Below, piece after piece: positions 9,032-17,121 of a stretch of 64,000 nt of DNA (position 1 is the stretch's first letter; each line of letters opens with the position of its first letter). The notes beneath the pieces are model-generated. The model was given only the letters and a program-made list of their open reading frames with translations, was not told the DNA's origin and did no database searches. The stretch covers positions 62,001 through 126,000 of the forward strand of contig AP018319.1 in assembly GCA_003990705.1 (NCBI GenBank), read 5' to 3'. Origin of the DNA: Nostoc sp. HK-01 (GTDB taxonomy: Bacteria; Cyanobacteriota; Cyanobacteriia; Cyanobacteriales; Nostocaceae). Both the position numbers and the translations under genes were made by a program.

Positions 9032-10207
9032 TCAGGGTTTGAGTAAGACTTTGACGCAGTTGTCTTGTTTGTGTTTGAAAAGCTTAAAGCCGCGTGGTGC
9101 GTCTTCAAGACTGAGGCGATGTGAGAATACAGCAGATGGATCGACTTCGCCTTCGATGACGTGACTCAGCAACCGAGGCATATACTTTTGACCGTGCATT
9201 TGTCCCGTTTTGAGCGTCAAGGCTTTGTTCATGAAAGCGCCCATCGGCATCTTGTCCACGAAGCCAGCATAAACGCCCATGACCGACAGAGTGCCACCCT
9301 TGCGACAAGCCAGAATCATTTGCCGCAACACATGAGGGCGATCGGTTTCCAGCCGTACTGCCTGCTTCGCTTCATCGTAGAATCCTTCCAGCCCGATCCC
9401 GTGGGCTTCCATGCCACAGGCATCAATGCAAGCATCGGGGCCGCGCCCGCCTGTCATTTCTTTTAAGGCTTCACCCGCATCGACTTCCTCATAATTGATC
9501 GTTTCCGCTTTCGCAAAGTCCTTAGCCAGTTGTAAGCGGTAGGGAAAGCGATCAATGCCAATCACGCGCTCGGCACCGAGTAGATAGGCACTGACCATAG
9601 CGAACTGTCCGACTGGGCCACAACCCCAGACTGCTACGATGTCTCCAGGCTGAATATTACATAAATCTGCTCCCATGTAGCCGGTGGGAAAGGCATCGGT
9701 GATCGGCAGCAGTTTTTCATCGGGAATGTCTTGGGGAAGTTTGAGCGCGCCATGATCGGCAAACGGCACGCGAACATATTCTGCATCGCCACCGGCATAG
9801 CCACCGAATAAATGGGAATAGCCATAAATTCCCGACGTACCAAAGCCAAACACCTTCTCCTGCATCCAAGCGTTGGGGTTGGAGTTATCGCATAGTGACC
9901 ATAAATCCCGTTGGCAGAAGAAACATGAGCCGCAACCGACCATAGAAGAGACAGCCACGCGATCGCCCTTTTGCAATTGCTTGACTTCGCTACCAATTTC
10001 AACAACTTCCCCCATAAACTCGTGACCAAGAATGTCACCCGGTTGCATCGTCGGAATGTAGCCATCGTAGAGGTGCAAGTCAGAACCACAAATGGTTGTT
10101 GATGTCACTTTAAGGATGGCATCGCGCGGGTTGAGAATTTTTGGATCGGGAACTGTTTCGACCCGCACATCGTTAGCACCATGCCAGCAAGCTGCTTTCA
10201 TAGTCAT
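9032..10207 (-). CDS. Zinc-dependent alcohol/formaldehyde dehydrogenase (copy B)
   Basis: 391 residues, strongly similar to copy A downstream along the whole length. The catalytic (ICGSD, GHEFMGE) and structural ([15 protein letters not shown]) zinc ligands and the GCGPVGQ nucleotide loop are all conserved. The main differences are in the region after the structural zinc (FGFGTSGIYGYSHLFGG) and near the C-terminus (MHGQKYMPRLL), which may change substrate range or oligomer contacts. Two in-frame ATGs (10207 and 10201) follow AAGGA; the second matches the start of copy A. The 124-base gap to copy A contains a dispersed repeat fragment (GAGGCGAAGCGTTAGACGC). Confidence 0.9.
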   Translation of the reverse strand: MTMKAACWHGANDVRVETVPDPKILNPRDAILKVTSTTICGSDLHLYDGYIPTMQPGDILGHEFMGEVVEIGSEVKQLQKGDRVAVSSMVGCGSCFFCQRDLWSLCDNSNPNAWMQEKVFGFGTSGIYGYSHLFGGYAGGDAEYVRVPFADHGALKLPQDIPDEKLLPITDAFPTGYMGADLCNIQPGDIVAVWGCGPVGQFAMVSAYLLGAERVIGIDRFPYRLQLAKDFAKAETINYEEVDAGEALKEMTGGRGPDACIDACGMEAHGIGLEGFYDEAKQAVRLETDRPHVLRQMILACRKGGTLSVMGVYAGFVDKMPMGAFMNKALTLKTGQMHGQKYMPRLLSHVIEGEVDPSAVFSHRLSLEDAPRGFKLFKHKQDNCVKVLLKP

Positions 10208-10286
10208 TAGTCCTTAAGTTATTGGTTATTGTCGTTAGTCTTCTCATTAGTTATTTGTCGTTAGCTAATAAACAAAGGACAAGTGA

Positions 10287-10790
10287 CTATTTCCCTCTTG
10301 GTTGTCCCTCTGTGGTGGCAATCTCGCCTGCTTCCATCATCATTTTGAAGCGGCGTAAATCATCTCCAATCTGCTGTTCTGGTTCTTCGCCGAAGAGTTT
10401 GGCAATGGTAGCTCCAATTGCTCCACCAGGCGGGTTATATTTCGTGACAACTTTTACCTCAGTACCGCGATTGGCGGGTGCTGGCTGGAAGCGGACAGAA
10501 CCAGAGTTATCAACATCTGCACCTTCAACCGAAGCCCAAGCAATCAATTCGTTTTCCCGATCTTCAATGATGTCTGCATCCCATTCAACATTTACACCTA
10601 ACACCCCACTGGTCGTCCAGTGCGTTCGCGTAGCGTGTCCGGAGGACTCTCGCTGATTATCGTGTACTTTTACGTCTTTGAGATGCTTCATGAAGCGCGG
10701 CAAGTTCCCAAAGTTATGCCAAAAGCGGTAGAGTTCCTCTGCTGGTTTGTTAATCGTTACCGTCTTTTCAACTTTAATCGGTTGGCTCAT
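10287..10790 (-). CDS. SRPBCC family (polyketide cyclase/START-like) protein
   Basis: 167 residues from ATG 10790, chosen because GGGAGA lies 9 bases upstream and the following residues (VEKTVTINKPAEELYRFW) are the typical first strand of SRPBCC proteins. This fold forms a hydrophobic pocket; cyanobacterial members often sit beside zinc dehydrogenases, as here. VEWDADIIEDRENELIAWASVEG and GTEVKVVTKYNPPGG are characteristic. An apparent in-frame insertion of 7-9 residues (ESSGHATRT) corresponds to a dispersed DNA repeat within the gene at about 10622-10650. It is first in the leftward cluster that continues with two dehydrogenases, DJ-1/PfpI and an aldo/keto reductase. Confidence 0.85.
   Translation of the reverse strand: MSQPIKVEKTVTINKPAEELYRFWHNFGNLPRFMKHLKDVKVHDNQRESSGHATRTHWTTSGVLGVNVEWDADIIEDRENELIAWASVEGADVDNSGSVRFQPAPANRGTEVKVVTKYNPPGGAIGATIAKLFGEEPEQQIGDDLRRFKMMMEAGEIATTEGQPRGK
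10624..10640. repeat. Dispersed repeat core inside the SRPBCC gene
   Basis: GTTCGCGTAGCGTGTCC here differs by one base from GTTCGCGTAGCGTCTCC at 27404-27420, an intergenic site. The core is a short dispersed repeat type frequent in Nostoc genomes. Here it lies in frame inside a coding region. Confidence 0.6.
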
Positions 10791-11389
10791 GTCTATTGTC
10801 TCCCGTGCTTGCTGTATGGTGCTTCGTTTATTGCAGTTTGGAGTTTGGACAAACAAATTTGTCCAAACCCTAATACCAGGAGCGGAGAACAGTGTAGGAT
10901 AAAAGCTTATTAGCGAGAGGTATGTAGAAGTCTCTTGAAAAAATTTACCCTTCGTATCAGCCTTCTAGACTACTAAAAAAATTAACTAGTACAAATCAAT
11001 ACCTGAACCTTAAAGCTTTCAACTAAACCTAACCTCTAACTAAAGAGCGGTATTGTGTTAAGTTAGTTGGTTCTCGCTTATACCTTGGCATCATGCTAGG
11101 GAAGCTGTCACCTATTGCAATCTAGACATTCAAACATAACTAGACAAGTGTTTCACTTAAGGATTTTTAGATGCTTAATGTGATTTGAACGATAAGTTAG
11201 CCAAACGGTCACGAAATACTTCACCTGTACTAGGACAACATATAGTTCAAAGCTATAAATGGAGTTCAAAAAACTCAAAACTTAATTACAGCAAGGAACA
11301 TGGTCAAATAGTTCATTTGTACCGTACCGTGATGAGAGAGAAATAAAAATTCCGATTTCAGGCGATCGCTTTATCACTCAATTTTTGGC
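10791..11389. other. Intergenic region upstream of the aldehyde-stress cluster
   Basis: AT-rich, no gene recognised. It must contain the leftward promoter for the SRPBCC-dehydrogenase cluster. A GCGATCGC octamer occurs at about 11362. Confidence 0.4.
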
Positions 11390-11650
11390 GAAACATATTT
11401 TTGAACCATATTGTGAACATTTTGAATTATATTTTGACCGAAAGTTTAAAATTTTCGACTAAATTAGTGTGTATTACTCGGCATTTTTTACCAAGTCTAA
11501 AAATAAAATTTTTGGTCGTATTATGGTTCACATTTAAAACACGCGGACATAATTTGATTCATAAAGCTAAGTTATTGATTGGCTCAAAAACTTGGAATTA
11601 CGTTAACTTCTGGTCACGTTATGGTTCAAATTTTGGTCACGCAGGGGGTA
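11390..11650. repeat. AT-rich cluster of GAACCATA / GGTCACG motifs in both orientations
   Basis: GAACCATA (or its complement TATGGTTC) occurs at about 11403, 11522 and 11610. Associated GGTCAC/GGTCGT/TTGACC motifs lie 2-10 bases away, near 11436, 11513, 11611 and 11634. The sequence is very AT-rich and the long open frame across it has no protein-like character. Such spaced, partly inverted 15-20 bp repeats are typical of transposase-binding ends of Tn7/Tn5053-like elements, of plasmid iterons, or of partition sites. No matching transposase genes are in the window, so the role is open. Confidence 0.4.
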
Positions 11651-11791
11651 AAATCACACTTAACTTTGCCGAGAATGCCTTCTTTTAGGCAAAGTATATT
11701 GGGAGTAGGCTCCCCAGCATGAGGCTTTGACCTATGCTAATTCATCCCGCTTCACTTCCCTTTAAGGCAATTCACATAAGTCCATTTCCTG

Positions 11792-12197
11792 TCAATGCGT
11801 AAGTCCTACAGATGTCGGTGCGTTGCCTGGTAGAGTGGGTTTCTCAGAAAGTGGTTTTTTGGCTTTGGCTCGTTTGATGAAAGCAATGATGTCATCTCTG
11901 GTAGACCCCTCCCTTTTGCATTTCTCGAATGATAGTAACTGCACCGCAAGGAATTGAGCCAATAGAGCGACCTTTCCAAACTCCTTTGATTTTCTCTTTC
12001 CAATTAAACGCCCAACGCCAATGAGAGGCGTTATTTGGGTCACGTTCACCTATAACACGGGGATATAACGCTGTCGAACCATCTTGTAACTTTTTGGTTT
12101 CTAAGTACGGATAAAGATAACCAACGGATTCGATATCTGAGCTTTTAAGTCCTTTCTCGCTTGATTTTTCGGGTGTCGCAACAGACATAGTGAGCAT
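11792..12197 (-). pseudogene. Small conserved protein of the replication-like operon, frameshifted
   Basis: The first 101 codons (from ATG 12197 or 12188) encode GYLYPYLETKKLQDGS...RVIGERDPNNASHWRWAFNWKEK...GAVTIIREM and stop at 11892. Skipping one G of the GGGG run near 11905 joins this to a second frame, GSTRDDIIAFIKRAKAKK, ending at 11792. Together they give one protein of about 134 residues that reads naturally across the joint. I interpret this as a one-base insertion in a homopolymer, either a genuine null mutation or a sequencing error. Function is unknown. It is the last gene of a leftward operon after an ASCH protein, DnaB and a winged-helix protein. Confidence 0.6.
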
Positions 12198-12236
12198 CCC
12201 TGTATGAGTGGATATGAGGTGATTAATGCGAAGCGA

Positions 12237-12755
12237 TCAGCTTTGTAACTTTGGCATTGCTCCAGATATTGCTTCTAATTGATGCTCGTAAAAATCAACT
12301 TCAACGTTGAATAAACCTTGCTTGCCAATGATGGGTATAGGCTGGACAATCCGCCTGATGTTGTCCAATCTCCAAGCAAATCTACCTTCGCGCCAATCAC
12401 CAGTTTCAAGCTCCACCTGCGATTGCTGTTTAATGAACGCGTCAGTCATCTTAATACAAGCAGTTAAATCAACCAGAGCAACGGCATATAAATCAACCAG
12501 AGCAACGGCATAGCCAAAGGGCAAATCATCCCACCCCACATAGTTGTCAGTTTCAAGGGGTATTTGTTGATATTGATCCAGTAGGTAATTGTGAGTTAAT
12601 TTTTGTCCTATGCTAGTCTTCTTGGCAGCACAAATTAACAATGGGCCTCTATAGCTGGTAGACCAAGAACGGGTTTCATGCTTTTTCAAACCCATTGGGA
12701 TGAGAGAAGCCCAAGGCTGATGCAGACTGATGGCTTTGATAATTTCAATACTCAC
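12237..12755 (-). CDS. ASCH-domain protein
   Basis: 172 residues from GTG 12755, chosen because it lies just past the stop of the upstream gene with GGAG 12 bases away. The N-terminus IIKAISLHQPWASLIPMGLKKHETRSW and the following RGPLLICAAKK are the hallmark of ASCH domains, a PUA-like beta-barrel fold that binds RNA or nucleotides and is common on phages and plasmids. Residues YAVALVDL occur twice in a row because of an exact 24-bp tandem duplication (12465-12512). The insertion lengthens the protein by eight residues without breaking frame. Confidence 0.8.
   Translation of the reverse strand: MSIEIIKAISLHQPWASLIPMGLKKHETRSWSTSYRGPLLICAAKKTSIGQKLTHNYLLDQYQQIPLETDNYVGWDDLPFGYAVALVDLYAVALVDLTACIKMTDAFIKQQSQVELETGDWREGRFAWRLDNIRRIVQPIPIIGKQGLFNVEVDFYEHQLEAISGAMPKLQS
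12465..12512. repeat. Exact 24-bp tandem duplication inside the ASCH gene
   Basis: Bases 12465-12488 and 12489-12512 are identical (TAAATCAACCAGAGC...). The unit is a multiple of three and keeps the frame, duplicating the YAVALVDL segment. Confidence 0.95.
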
Positions 12756-12759
12756 AATT

Positions 12760-13140
12760 TTAAAACTCCAATAAATGGATGTATGCGTCCAATGCTGCAA
12801 TACTCGGATGAAGCTGCGGTTGAGACTTCAAACCATTGCAGATAACCGCAGTAGTCCCAAGTTCAGTAAAAGAGAACCCAATGCTGGCTTGTCGAGCAGC
12901 GTAGTGGTTGATGATGGTCAACAGCACGAAGTTCAGTTGAGCTAAAGCGAGTCCTTCTTTGGTGGATAAACGCCACTCGATATTTTCAGAACTAACGACA
13001 CGCCAAGCATTATCTGAATTACGTTTTTCAATTGAGCGTAAAATGTGAACTTTGAACTTGTAATCACGGTCTGTAGTTAAGCATTCATTGGGGGCAAGAT
13101 TAGCCCATTGGTAAAGAAGTTTTTGGTAAGTTGCACTCAT
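12760..13140 (-). CDS. Hypothetical protein between DnaB and the ASCH gene
   Basis: 126 residues; family not recognised. It starts MSATYQKLLYQWANLAPNE and has a hydrophobic helix near residues 68-82 (LNFVLLTIINHYAAR). A weak TGGAA precedes the ATG. It lies 22 bases after dnaB and 4 bases before the ASCH start, so it belongs to the same leftward operon and probably serves a replication or plasmid-maintenance role, which is only a guess by association. Confidence 0.65.
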   Translation of the reverse strand: MSATYQKLLYQWANLAPNECLTTDRDYKFKVHILRSIEKRNSDNAWRVVSSENIEWRLSTKEGLALAQLNFVLLTIINHYAARQASIGFSFTELGTTAVICNGLKSQPQLHPSIAALDAYIHLLEF

Positions 13141-13161
13141 ATTTTGATTTCCAGTAGTAGA

Positions 13162-14523
13162 CTAAAAATTTCGACCACGAGAGAGATTCTTGAAAGAAAT
13201 AAACTGATGGTCAAACAAAAGCTTGACCGTGCCAGTAGGGCCATTGCGCTGCTTGCGAACGATTAACTCAGCAATGCCACGATCTGGGGTATCTTCGTTG
13301 TACATTTCTTCGCGGTAGAGCATGATCACAACATCGCTGTCTTGCTCAACAGCACCACTGGAGCGCAAATCGCTGAGTATGGGACGTTTATCGTTGCGGT
13401 GTTCAACTTCACGGCTTAACTGCGATAGAGCCAGAACTGGTACATCCAAATCTTTAGCGAGTTTCTTCAATCCCCGGCTGATTTCGGCAACACGCTCAGT
13501 CATATTTGCCCTGGAGTCAGCAGCTTCAGCCATTAGTTGTAAGTAGTCCACAATCACAAGCCCAACACCACCGTAATGGGATGAAATTCGGCGGACTTGG
13601 CTACGGATTTCATTGAGAGAGGGACAAGATTCGTCATTGATGAAAATCTGTTGTTCACTCAATTGAGCGATCGCCCCACTCAAAGGTTGCCATTGACTAT
13701 CAGAAATAGCCCCTCTTTCGAGAAAATTGTTTTCAATGCCGGATTCACTGCTCAAAAATCGCTGTACGTATTCTTCAGTTGACATTTCCAAGCTGAAAAC
13801 GCAAATAGGCAAACTTCCAGTTTTGGCAACATTAAGGGCAAGATTACCAGCCAATGCAGATTTACCAACAGAGGGACGAGCAGCCAGCACATACAACCGC
13901 CCCTTGCGAAAACCACCGCCGAGTATACTGTCCAGGTCATAAAATCCAGTAGACAGTGCTGGAGAAACTGTACCAGCATGACGCGCCTCAATTTCGGTAA
14001 AAGTGTTGGCTAAGGCATGAGAAATGTGAACTAAGTCAGAGGCAGAATGCTCTGATGCAATGCCGTAGACTTTTTGTTCGGCTTCGTCAAGGACATTGGT
14101 GAATTCGGCTTCGGTGGCATAACCGAGTTGAACAATTTCAGTGCCAGCTTTTATCAACTGCCGCCGTTGGTATTTTTCCATGACCAAATCGGCTAACGCA
14201 TCGATGTTCACGGCTGTGACAGTGCGATCTACCAAAGTAGCCAGTTTATTGCGTCCACCGATGCGGAACAACAAACCATTGTCAGACAACCAGTTGGTGA
14301 TGCAAAGCAAATCCGTTGGTAGCCCTTGGCTGTACAGTCTTTGTGCGGCTTGATAGATGTCTTTATGAGCGTTGACGTAGAAAGCATCTGATACCAAGCG
14401 ATCGCTGATTCGGTTCATAGCATTGGGGTCGAGCATAATGCCGCCGAGTATTGCTTCTTCCGCTTCAATGCTTTGTGGGGGTAAGCGGTCTTGTTGGGAT
14501 GTGAAGTTTAGTTCGTGTGTCAT
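13162..14523 (-). CDS. dnaB: DnaB-type replicative helicase
   Basis: 453 residues, the usual length for DnaB. The N-terminal domain begins with PPQSIEAEEAILGGIMLDPNAM. The RecA-like C-terminal domain has Walker A ARPSVGKSALA (about 218-228), Walker B LVIVDYLQLM and the R-finger region ALSQLSREVEHR. It unwinds DNA ahead of the replisome as a hexamer. GGAGG lies 6 bases before the ATG. The protein has no intein, unlike many chromosomal cyanobacterial DnaB proteins. Its place behind a winged-helix protein in one operon looks like a plasmid or phage replication module, so I read it as a replicon-specific copy. Confidence 0.95.
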   Translation of the reverse strand: MTHELNFTSQQDRLPPQSIEAEEAILGGIMLDPNAMNRISDRLVSDAFYVNAHKDIYQAAQRLYSQGLPTDLLCITNWLSDNGLLFRIGGRNKLATLVDRTVTAVNIDALADLVMEKYQRRQLIKAGTEIVQLGYATEAEFTNVLDEAEQKVYGIASEHSASDLVHISHALANTFTEIEARHAGTVSPALSTGFYDLDSILGGGFRKGRLYVLAARPSVGKSALAGNLALNVAKTGSLPICVFSLEMSTEEYVQRFLSSESGIENNFLERGAISDSQWQPLSGAIAQLSEQQIFINDESCPSLNEIRSQVRRISSHYGGVGLVIVDYLQLMAEAADSRANMTERVAEISRGLKKLAKDLDVPVLALSQLSREVEHRNDKRPILSDLRSSGAVEQDSDVVIMLYREEMYNEDTPDRGIAELIVRKQRNGPTGTVKLLFDHQFISFKNLSRGRNF

Positions 14524-14576
14524 AATTCACCTCCTAAGAAAATTTTGATTTCCAGAAAATCTAGATTCTGTGTTGT

Positions 14577-14888
14577 TCATGCAGCCTGTTGGTGTAAGTA
14601 CACATACATTTGGGGTTGTGTCAGCTTTAACCAATCCAACCACTTGAGTGTTGCACCTGTGTCTTGTTGGTCATAGCGAATGCTAAAAGAGGCGATCGCG
14701 TTTTCCTTGCCGATTTCATCCATGCGGTCTAGAAGTTCGCTGAAGGTGGCCTTATGCCAATCAAGTGAACGATTCGAGTAGTAGCCGATGGGTTGGTCGT
14801 TGGCTGTTGATTCTTCAGACGTTTGCGGGGCTGATTCCATAACTTTTGACCAATAGACCAGCAGTTCTTCTAAACCAGCTTTACTCAC
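14577..14888 (-). CDS. Hypothetical protein between winged-helix protein and DnaB
   Basis: 103 residues if started at GTG 14888. This GTG is directly adjacent to GGAG, an unusually short spacing, so ATG 14840 (87 residues) is a possible alternative. No family recognised. The sequence is acidic and soluble (LDWHKATFSELLDRMDEIGKEN, LKWLDWLKLTQPQMYVYLHQQ). It starts three bases before the end of the upstream gene's coding block, implying translational coupling within the replication-like operon. A helicase-loading role would fit the position but nothing in the sequence proves it. Confidence 0.65.
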   Translation of the reverse strand: MSKAGLEELLVYWSKVMESAPQTSEESTANDQPIGYYSNRSLDWHKATFSELLDRMDEIGKENAIASFSIRYDQQDTGATLKWLDWLKLTQPQMYVYLHQQAA

Positions 14889-14891
14889 CTC

Positions 14892-15884
14892 CTAATTGCT
14901 GATGGATTTGATCACAGTGGGAATTTTTTGCTGCCAATCAACCTTGTCCCACCCGGCTCGTTCCTTGGCGATTAACTCCACCAGACGGCGGTCGCAGGTT
15001 TGGTAAATCTTGTCTCTGGTATTTGTGCGCCAGGGAAAACGCCAACCACGCATTTTGATTTCATTTTTGTAAACTGCGGGTAATGGCTCAGATGCCATAA
15101 TGCGGGGGTCGAGCAGGATGTGGTTGAGCAAATCATCAATCGACTGAAATTTTGGTTTGCTTGGCTTATTGTTCGATTGTTCGTTTTTGTCGAACGACCC
15201 CGCCGCTATATTTGGTCTGTTTAAGGGAATGTCTGTTTGATGCGAAATCTCGGATTGATTTAACAACGAAACGAGAGAACCTGGAATTGGTTCTTGTTCC
15301 TGGTTTGATTGTAAGTAAGAGTCAGTTTCTTCACTCACACATTCTTGGGTGGGGGGTGCGCCGAGGGAAGGGGGCGCTTTTTCTATGTGTTTTTCTTCTA
15401 ATTGATTTTCTTCTAATTGTTTTTCTATATGAGGGGTGGATGCTCCAACGTTGGATAGCCCACCGTTGGGTAAGCCACCATTGGGTGAGCCACCTACGGA
15501 TGACCCACCTACGGACAAACCATCTACGGGTGAGCCATCTACGGATGACCCACCTATGGATGAGTGATTGTCTCGAAATAACTTTGTGTCGTCTTTGCTC
15601 GTAAAAATGTAATATTGCCAGTCAAACTTACCATTGTTCGGGTTATGTTCTTGGACTCTGACTAAATAGTCATTTTGTTCAGCATTTTTGATAGCGTTAC
15701 GGATTTTGTCTCGTTTGTAGCCCAAATGTTTTTCGATTACCGTAAAGCTAATATCAAAATTTTCATCCTGAGAAGCTACCCAACAAATTAACCTAAATGT
15801 TGAATCAGTGAGATTGTAATCACGTATTAAACTGTTAGGAATGGCTGTGAACTGTTTGGATGGTTTACCATTACGAAATCCCAT
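14892..15884 (-). CDS. Winged-helix replication-like protein (DnaD/phage initiator type)
   Basis: 330 residues. The N-terminal 95 residues (FTAIPNSLIRDYNLTDSTFRLICWVASQDENFDISFTVIEKHLGYKRDKIRNAIKNAEQNDYLVR) form a winged-helix like those of plasmid and phage replication initiators. Residues 108-145 are a low-complexity run of GGSS/DGSP/GGLP units. A linker with EENQLEEKHIE follows, then a conserved basic C-terminal part (about 250-325) with WRFPWRTNTRDKIYQTCDRR. GGAGGA lies 4 bases before the ATG. It is first in the leftward operon leading to DnaB, so I infer a role in origin recognition or helicase loading. Confidence 0.7.
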   Translation of the reverse strand: MGFRNGKPSKQFTAIPNSLIRDYNLTDSTFRLICWVASQDENFDISFTVIEKHLGYKRDKIRNAIKNAEQNDYLVRVQEHNPNNGKFDWQYYIFTSKDDTKLFRDNHSSIGGSSVDGSPVDGLSVGGSSVGGSPNGGLPNGGLSNVGASTPHIEKQLEENQLEEKHIEKAPPSLGAPPTQECVSEETDSYLQSNQEQEPIPGSLVSLLNQSEISHQTDIPLNRPNIAAGSFDKNEQSNNKPSKPKFQSIDDLLNHILLDPRIMASEPLPAVYKNEIKMRGWRFPWRTNTRDKIYQTCDRRLVELIAKERAGWDKVDWQQKIPTVIKSISN

Positions 15885-16027
15885 ATACTCCTCCTTGAAT
15901 TTTCATAATTTTGGATACATCTAAGTCACTCAAAAAAACGTGCGAATGATATTATCTGTTAAGTCCGTCCATTCTATATTTGTTGACATAATTGCACCTG
16001 ATTAATTTCAAATCGAATAGTTTTTTT

Positions 16028-16984
16028 ATGACTAGTAAAACACCCCAAACTGAATATGATTCGCCTTGGAAACAGATGTTGCAACTGTATTTTCAGGACT
16101 TCATGAGTTTCTTCTTTCCCCAAGCTCATGCTCAAATTGATTGGAGTCGGGGTTTTGAGTTTTTAGATCAAGAATTGCAACAGGTAGTCCGTGATGCGGA
16201 ATTAGGAAAGCGACTGATTGACAAATTGGTGAAAATTTATCACATCGGTGGTGAAGAATCTTGGTTGTTAATCCATGTTGAAGTTCAAAGCCAAGAAGAA
16301 AGCGATTTTCCTAAACGGATGTTTGTATATAACTATCGGATTTTTGACCGTTATGATCGCTCTGTTGCTTCCTTGGCAGTGCTTGGGGATGACAACATCA
16401 ACTGGCGGCCATCGCAGTTTGGGTACGATTTGTTTGGCTGTACGGTTAATTTTCAGTTTCCTATCATAAAGTTGTTAGACTATCAACAAAGGTTGTCGGA
16501 GCTAGAAGCTAGTCGTAACCCCTTTGCTACAGTGGTAATGGCTCACTTGGTAGCAGTACAGACCCGCAGTAATAGATCGCAAAGGAAACAATCAAAACTG
16601 GCTTTAGTTCGTCGACTGTATGAGCAGGGATTTGAACGTGAGGCTGTTGTTAACCTGTTGGCTTTTATTGATTGGATGCTGACGTTACCATTGGATTTAG
16701 AACTAGAATTCATAAGAGAAGTCGAACAATTGGAGGCACAACAGCGTATGCAGTACGTTACTAGTTTTGAGAGAATTGCGCGAATAGAATCTTTATTAAA
16801 AGGCATAGCTTTGGGATTGAAACTAAAATTTGGAACACCTGGGCAAAACTTATTACCTGAAATTGAGCAAATTGAAGATTTCAGAATGCTGGAATCAATC
16901 TTGTCAGCAATAGAAACAGCAAATACCGTTGATGAATTGCGTTCTATTTACCAAACAGCAGATGACACTCCACGAGAAAATTAA
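16028..16984 (+). CDS. Rpn-like PD-(D/E)XK nuclease/transposase family protein
   Basis: 318 residues from ATG 16028; a TTG at 15992 is possible but less likely. The segments YFQDFMSFFFPQAHAQIDW, FLDQELQQV, DKLVKIYHIGGEESWLLIHVEVQSQEESDFPKRMFVYNYRIFDRY carry the D...(H)xExQ pattern of the Rpn/YhgA-like nuclease family. Cyanobacteria carry many copies, often labelled cytosolic or transposase-like. Rpn proteins promote RecA-independent recombination in E. coli, and some act in defence. The C-terminal half is helical (IESLLKGIALGLKLKFG). It is divergent from the replication-like operon and stands alone. Confidence 0.8.
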   Translation: MTSKTPQTEYDSPWKQMLQLYFQDFMSFFFPQAHAQIDWSRGFEFLDQELQQVVRDAELGKRLIDKLVKIYHIGGEESWLLIHVEVQSQEESDFPKRMFVYNYRIFDRYDRSVASLAVLGDDNINWRPSQFGYDLFGCTVNFQFPIIKLLDYQQRLSELEASRNPFATVVMAHLVAVQTRSNRSQRKQSKLALVRRLYEQGFEREAVVNLLAFIDWMLTLPLDLELEFIREVEQLEAQQRMQYVTSFERIARIESLLKGIALGLKLKFGTPGQNLLPEIEQIEDFRMLESILSAIETANTVDELRSIYQTADDTPREN

Positions 16985-17121
16985 AGTCTTAATTTGCTGG
17001 TAATTTTCCTCTTTTAATTAGCAATTAGTTAGGATTTCCCCCCAACGTGCGGTGAAAGTACAAGCTTTAACTATTCTTATTGCTAAAGCTTTTGTTCTGT
17101 CAGCAATGCTAATATTTTGGT

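Noticed and set aside
11401-11688. 95-codon frame in the AT-rich motif cluster
   Set aside because: Composition is not protein-like and it is explained by the repeat cluster.
11390-15884. CRISPR-associated transposon (CAST) hypothesis
   Set aside because: End-like motifs exist, but no tnsB, tnsC, tniQ or Cas12k/Cascade genes are in the window.
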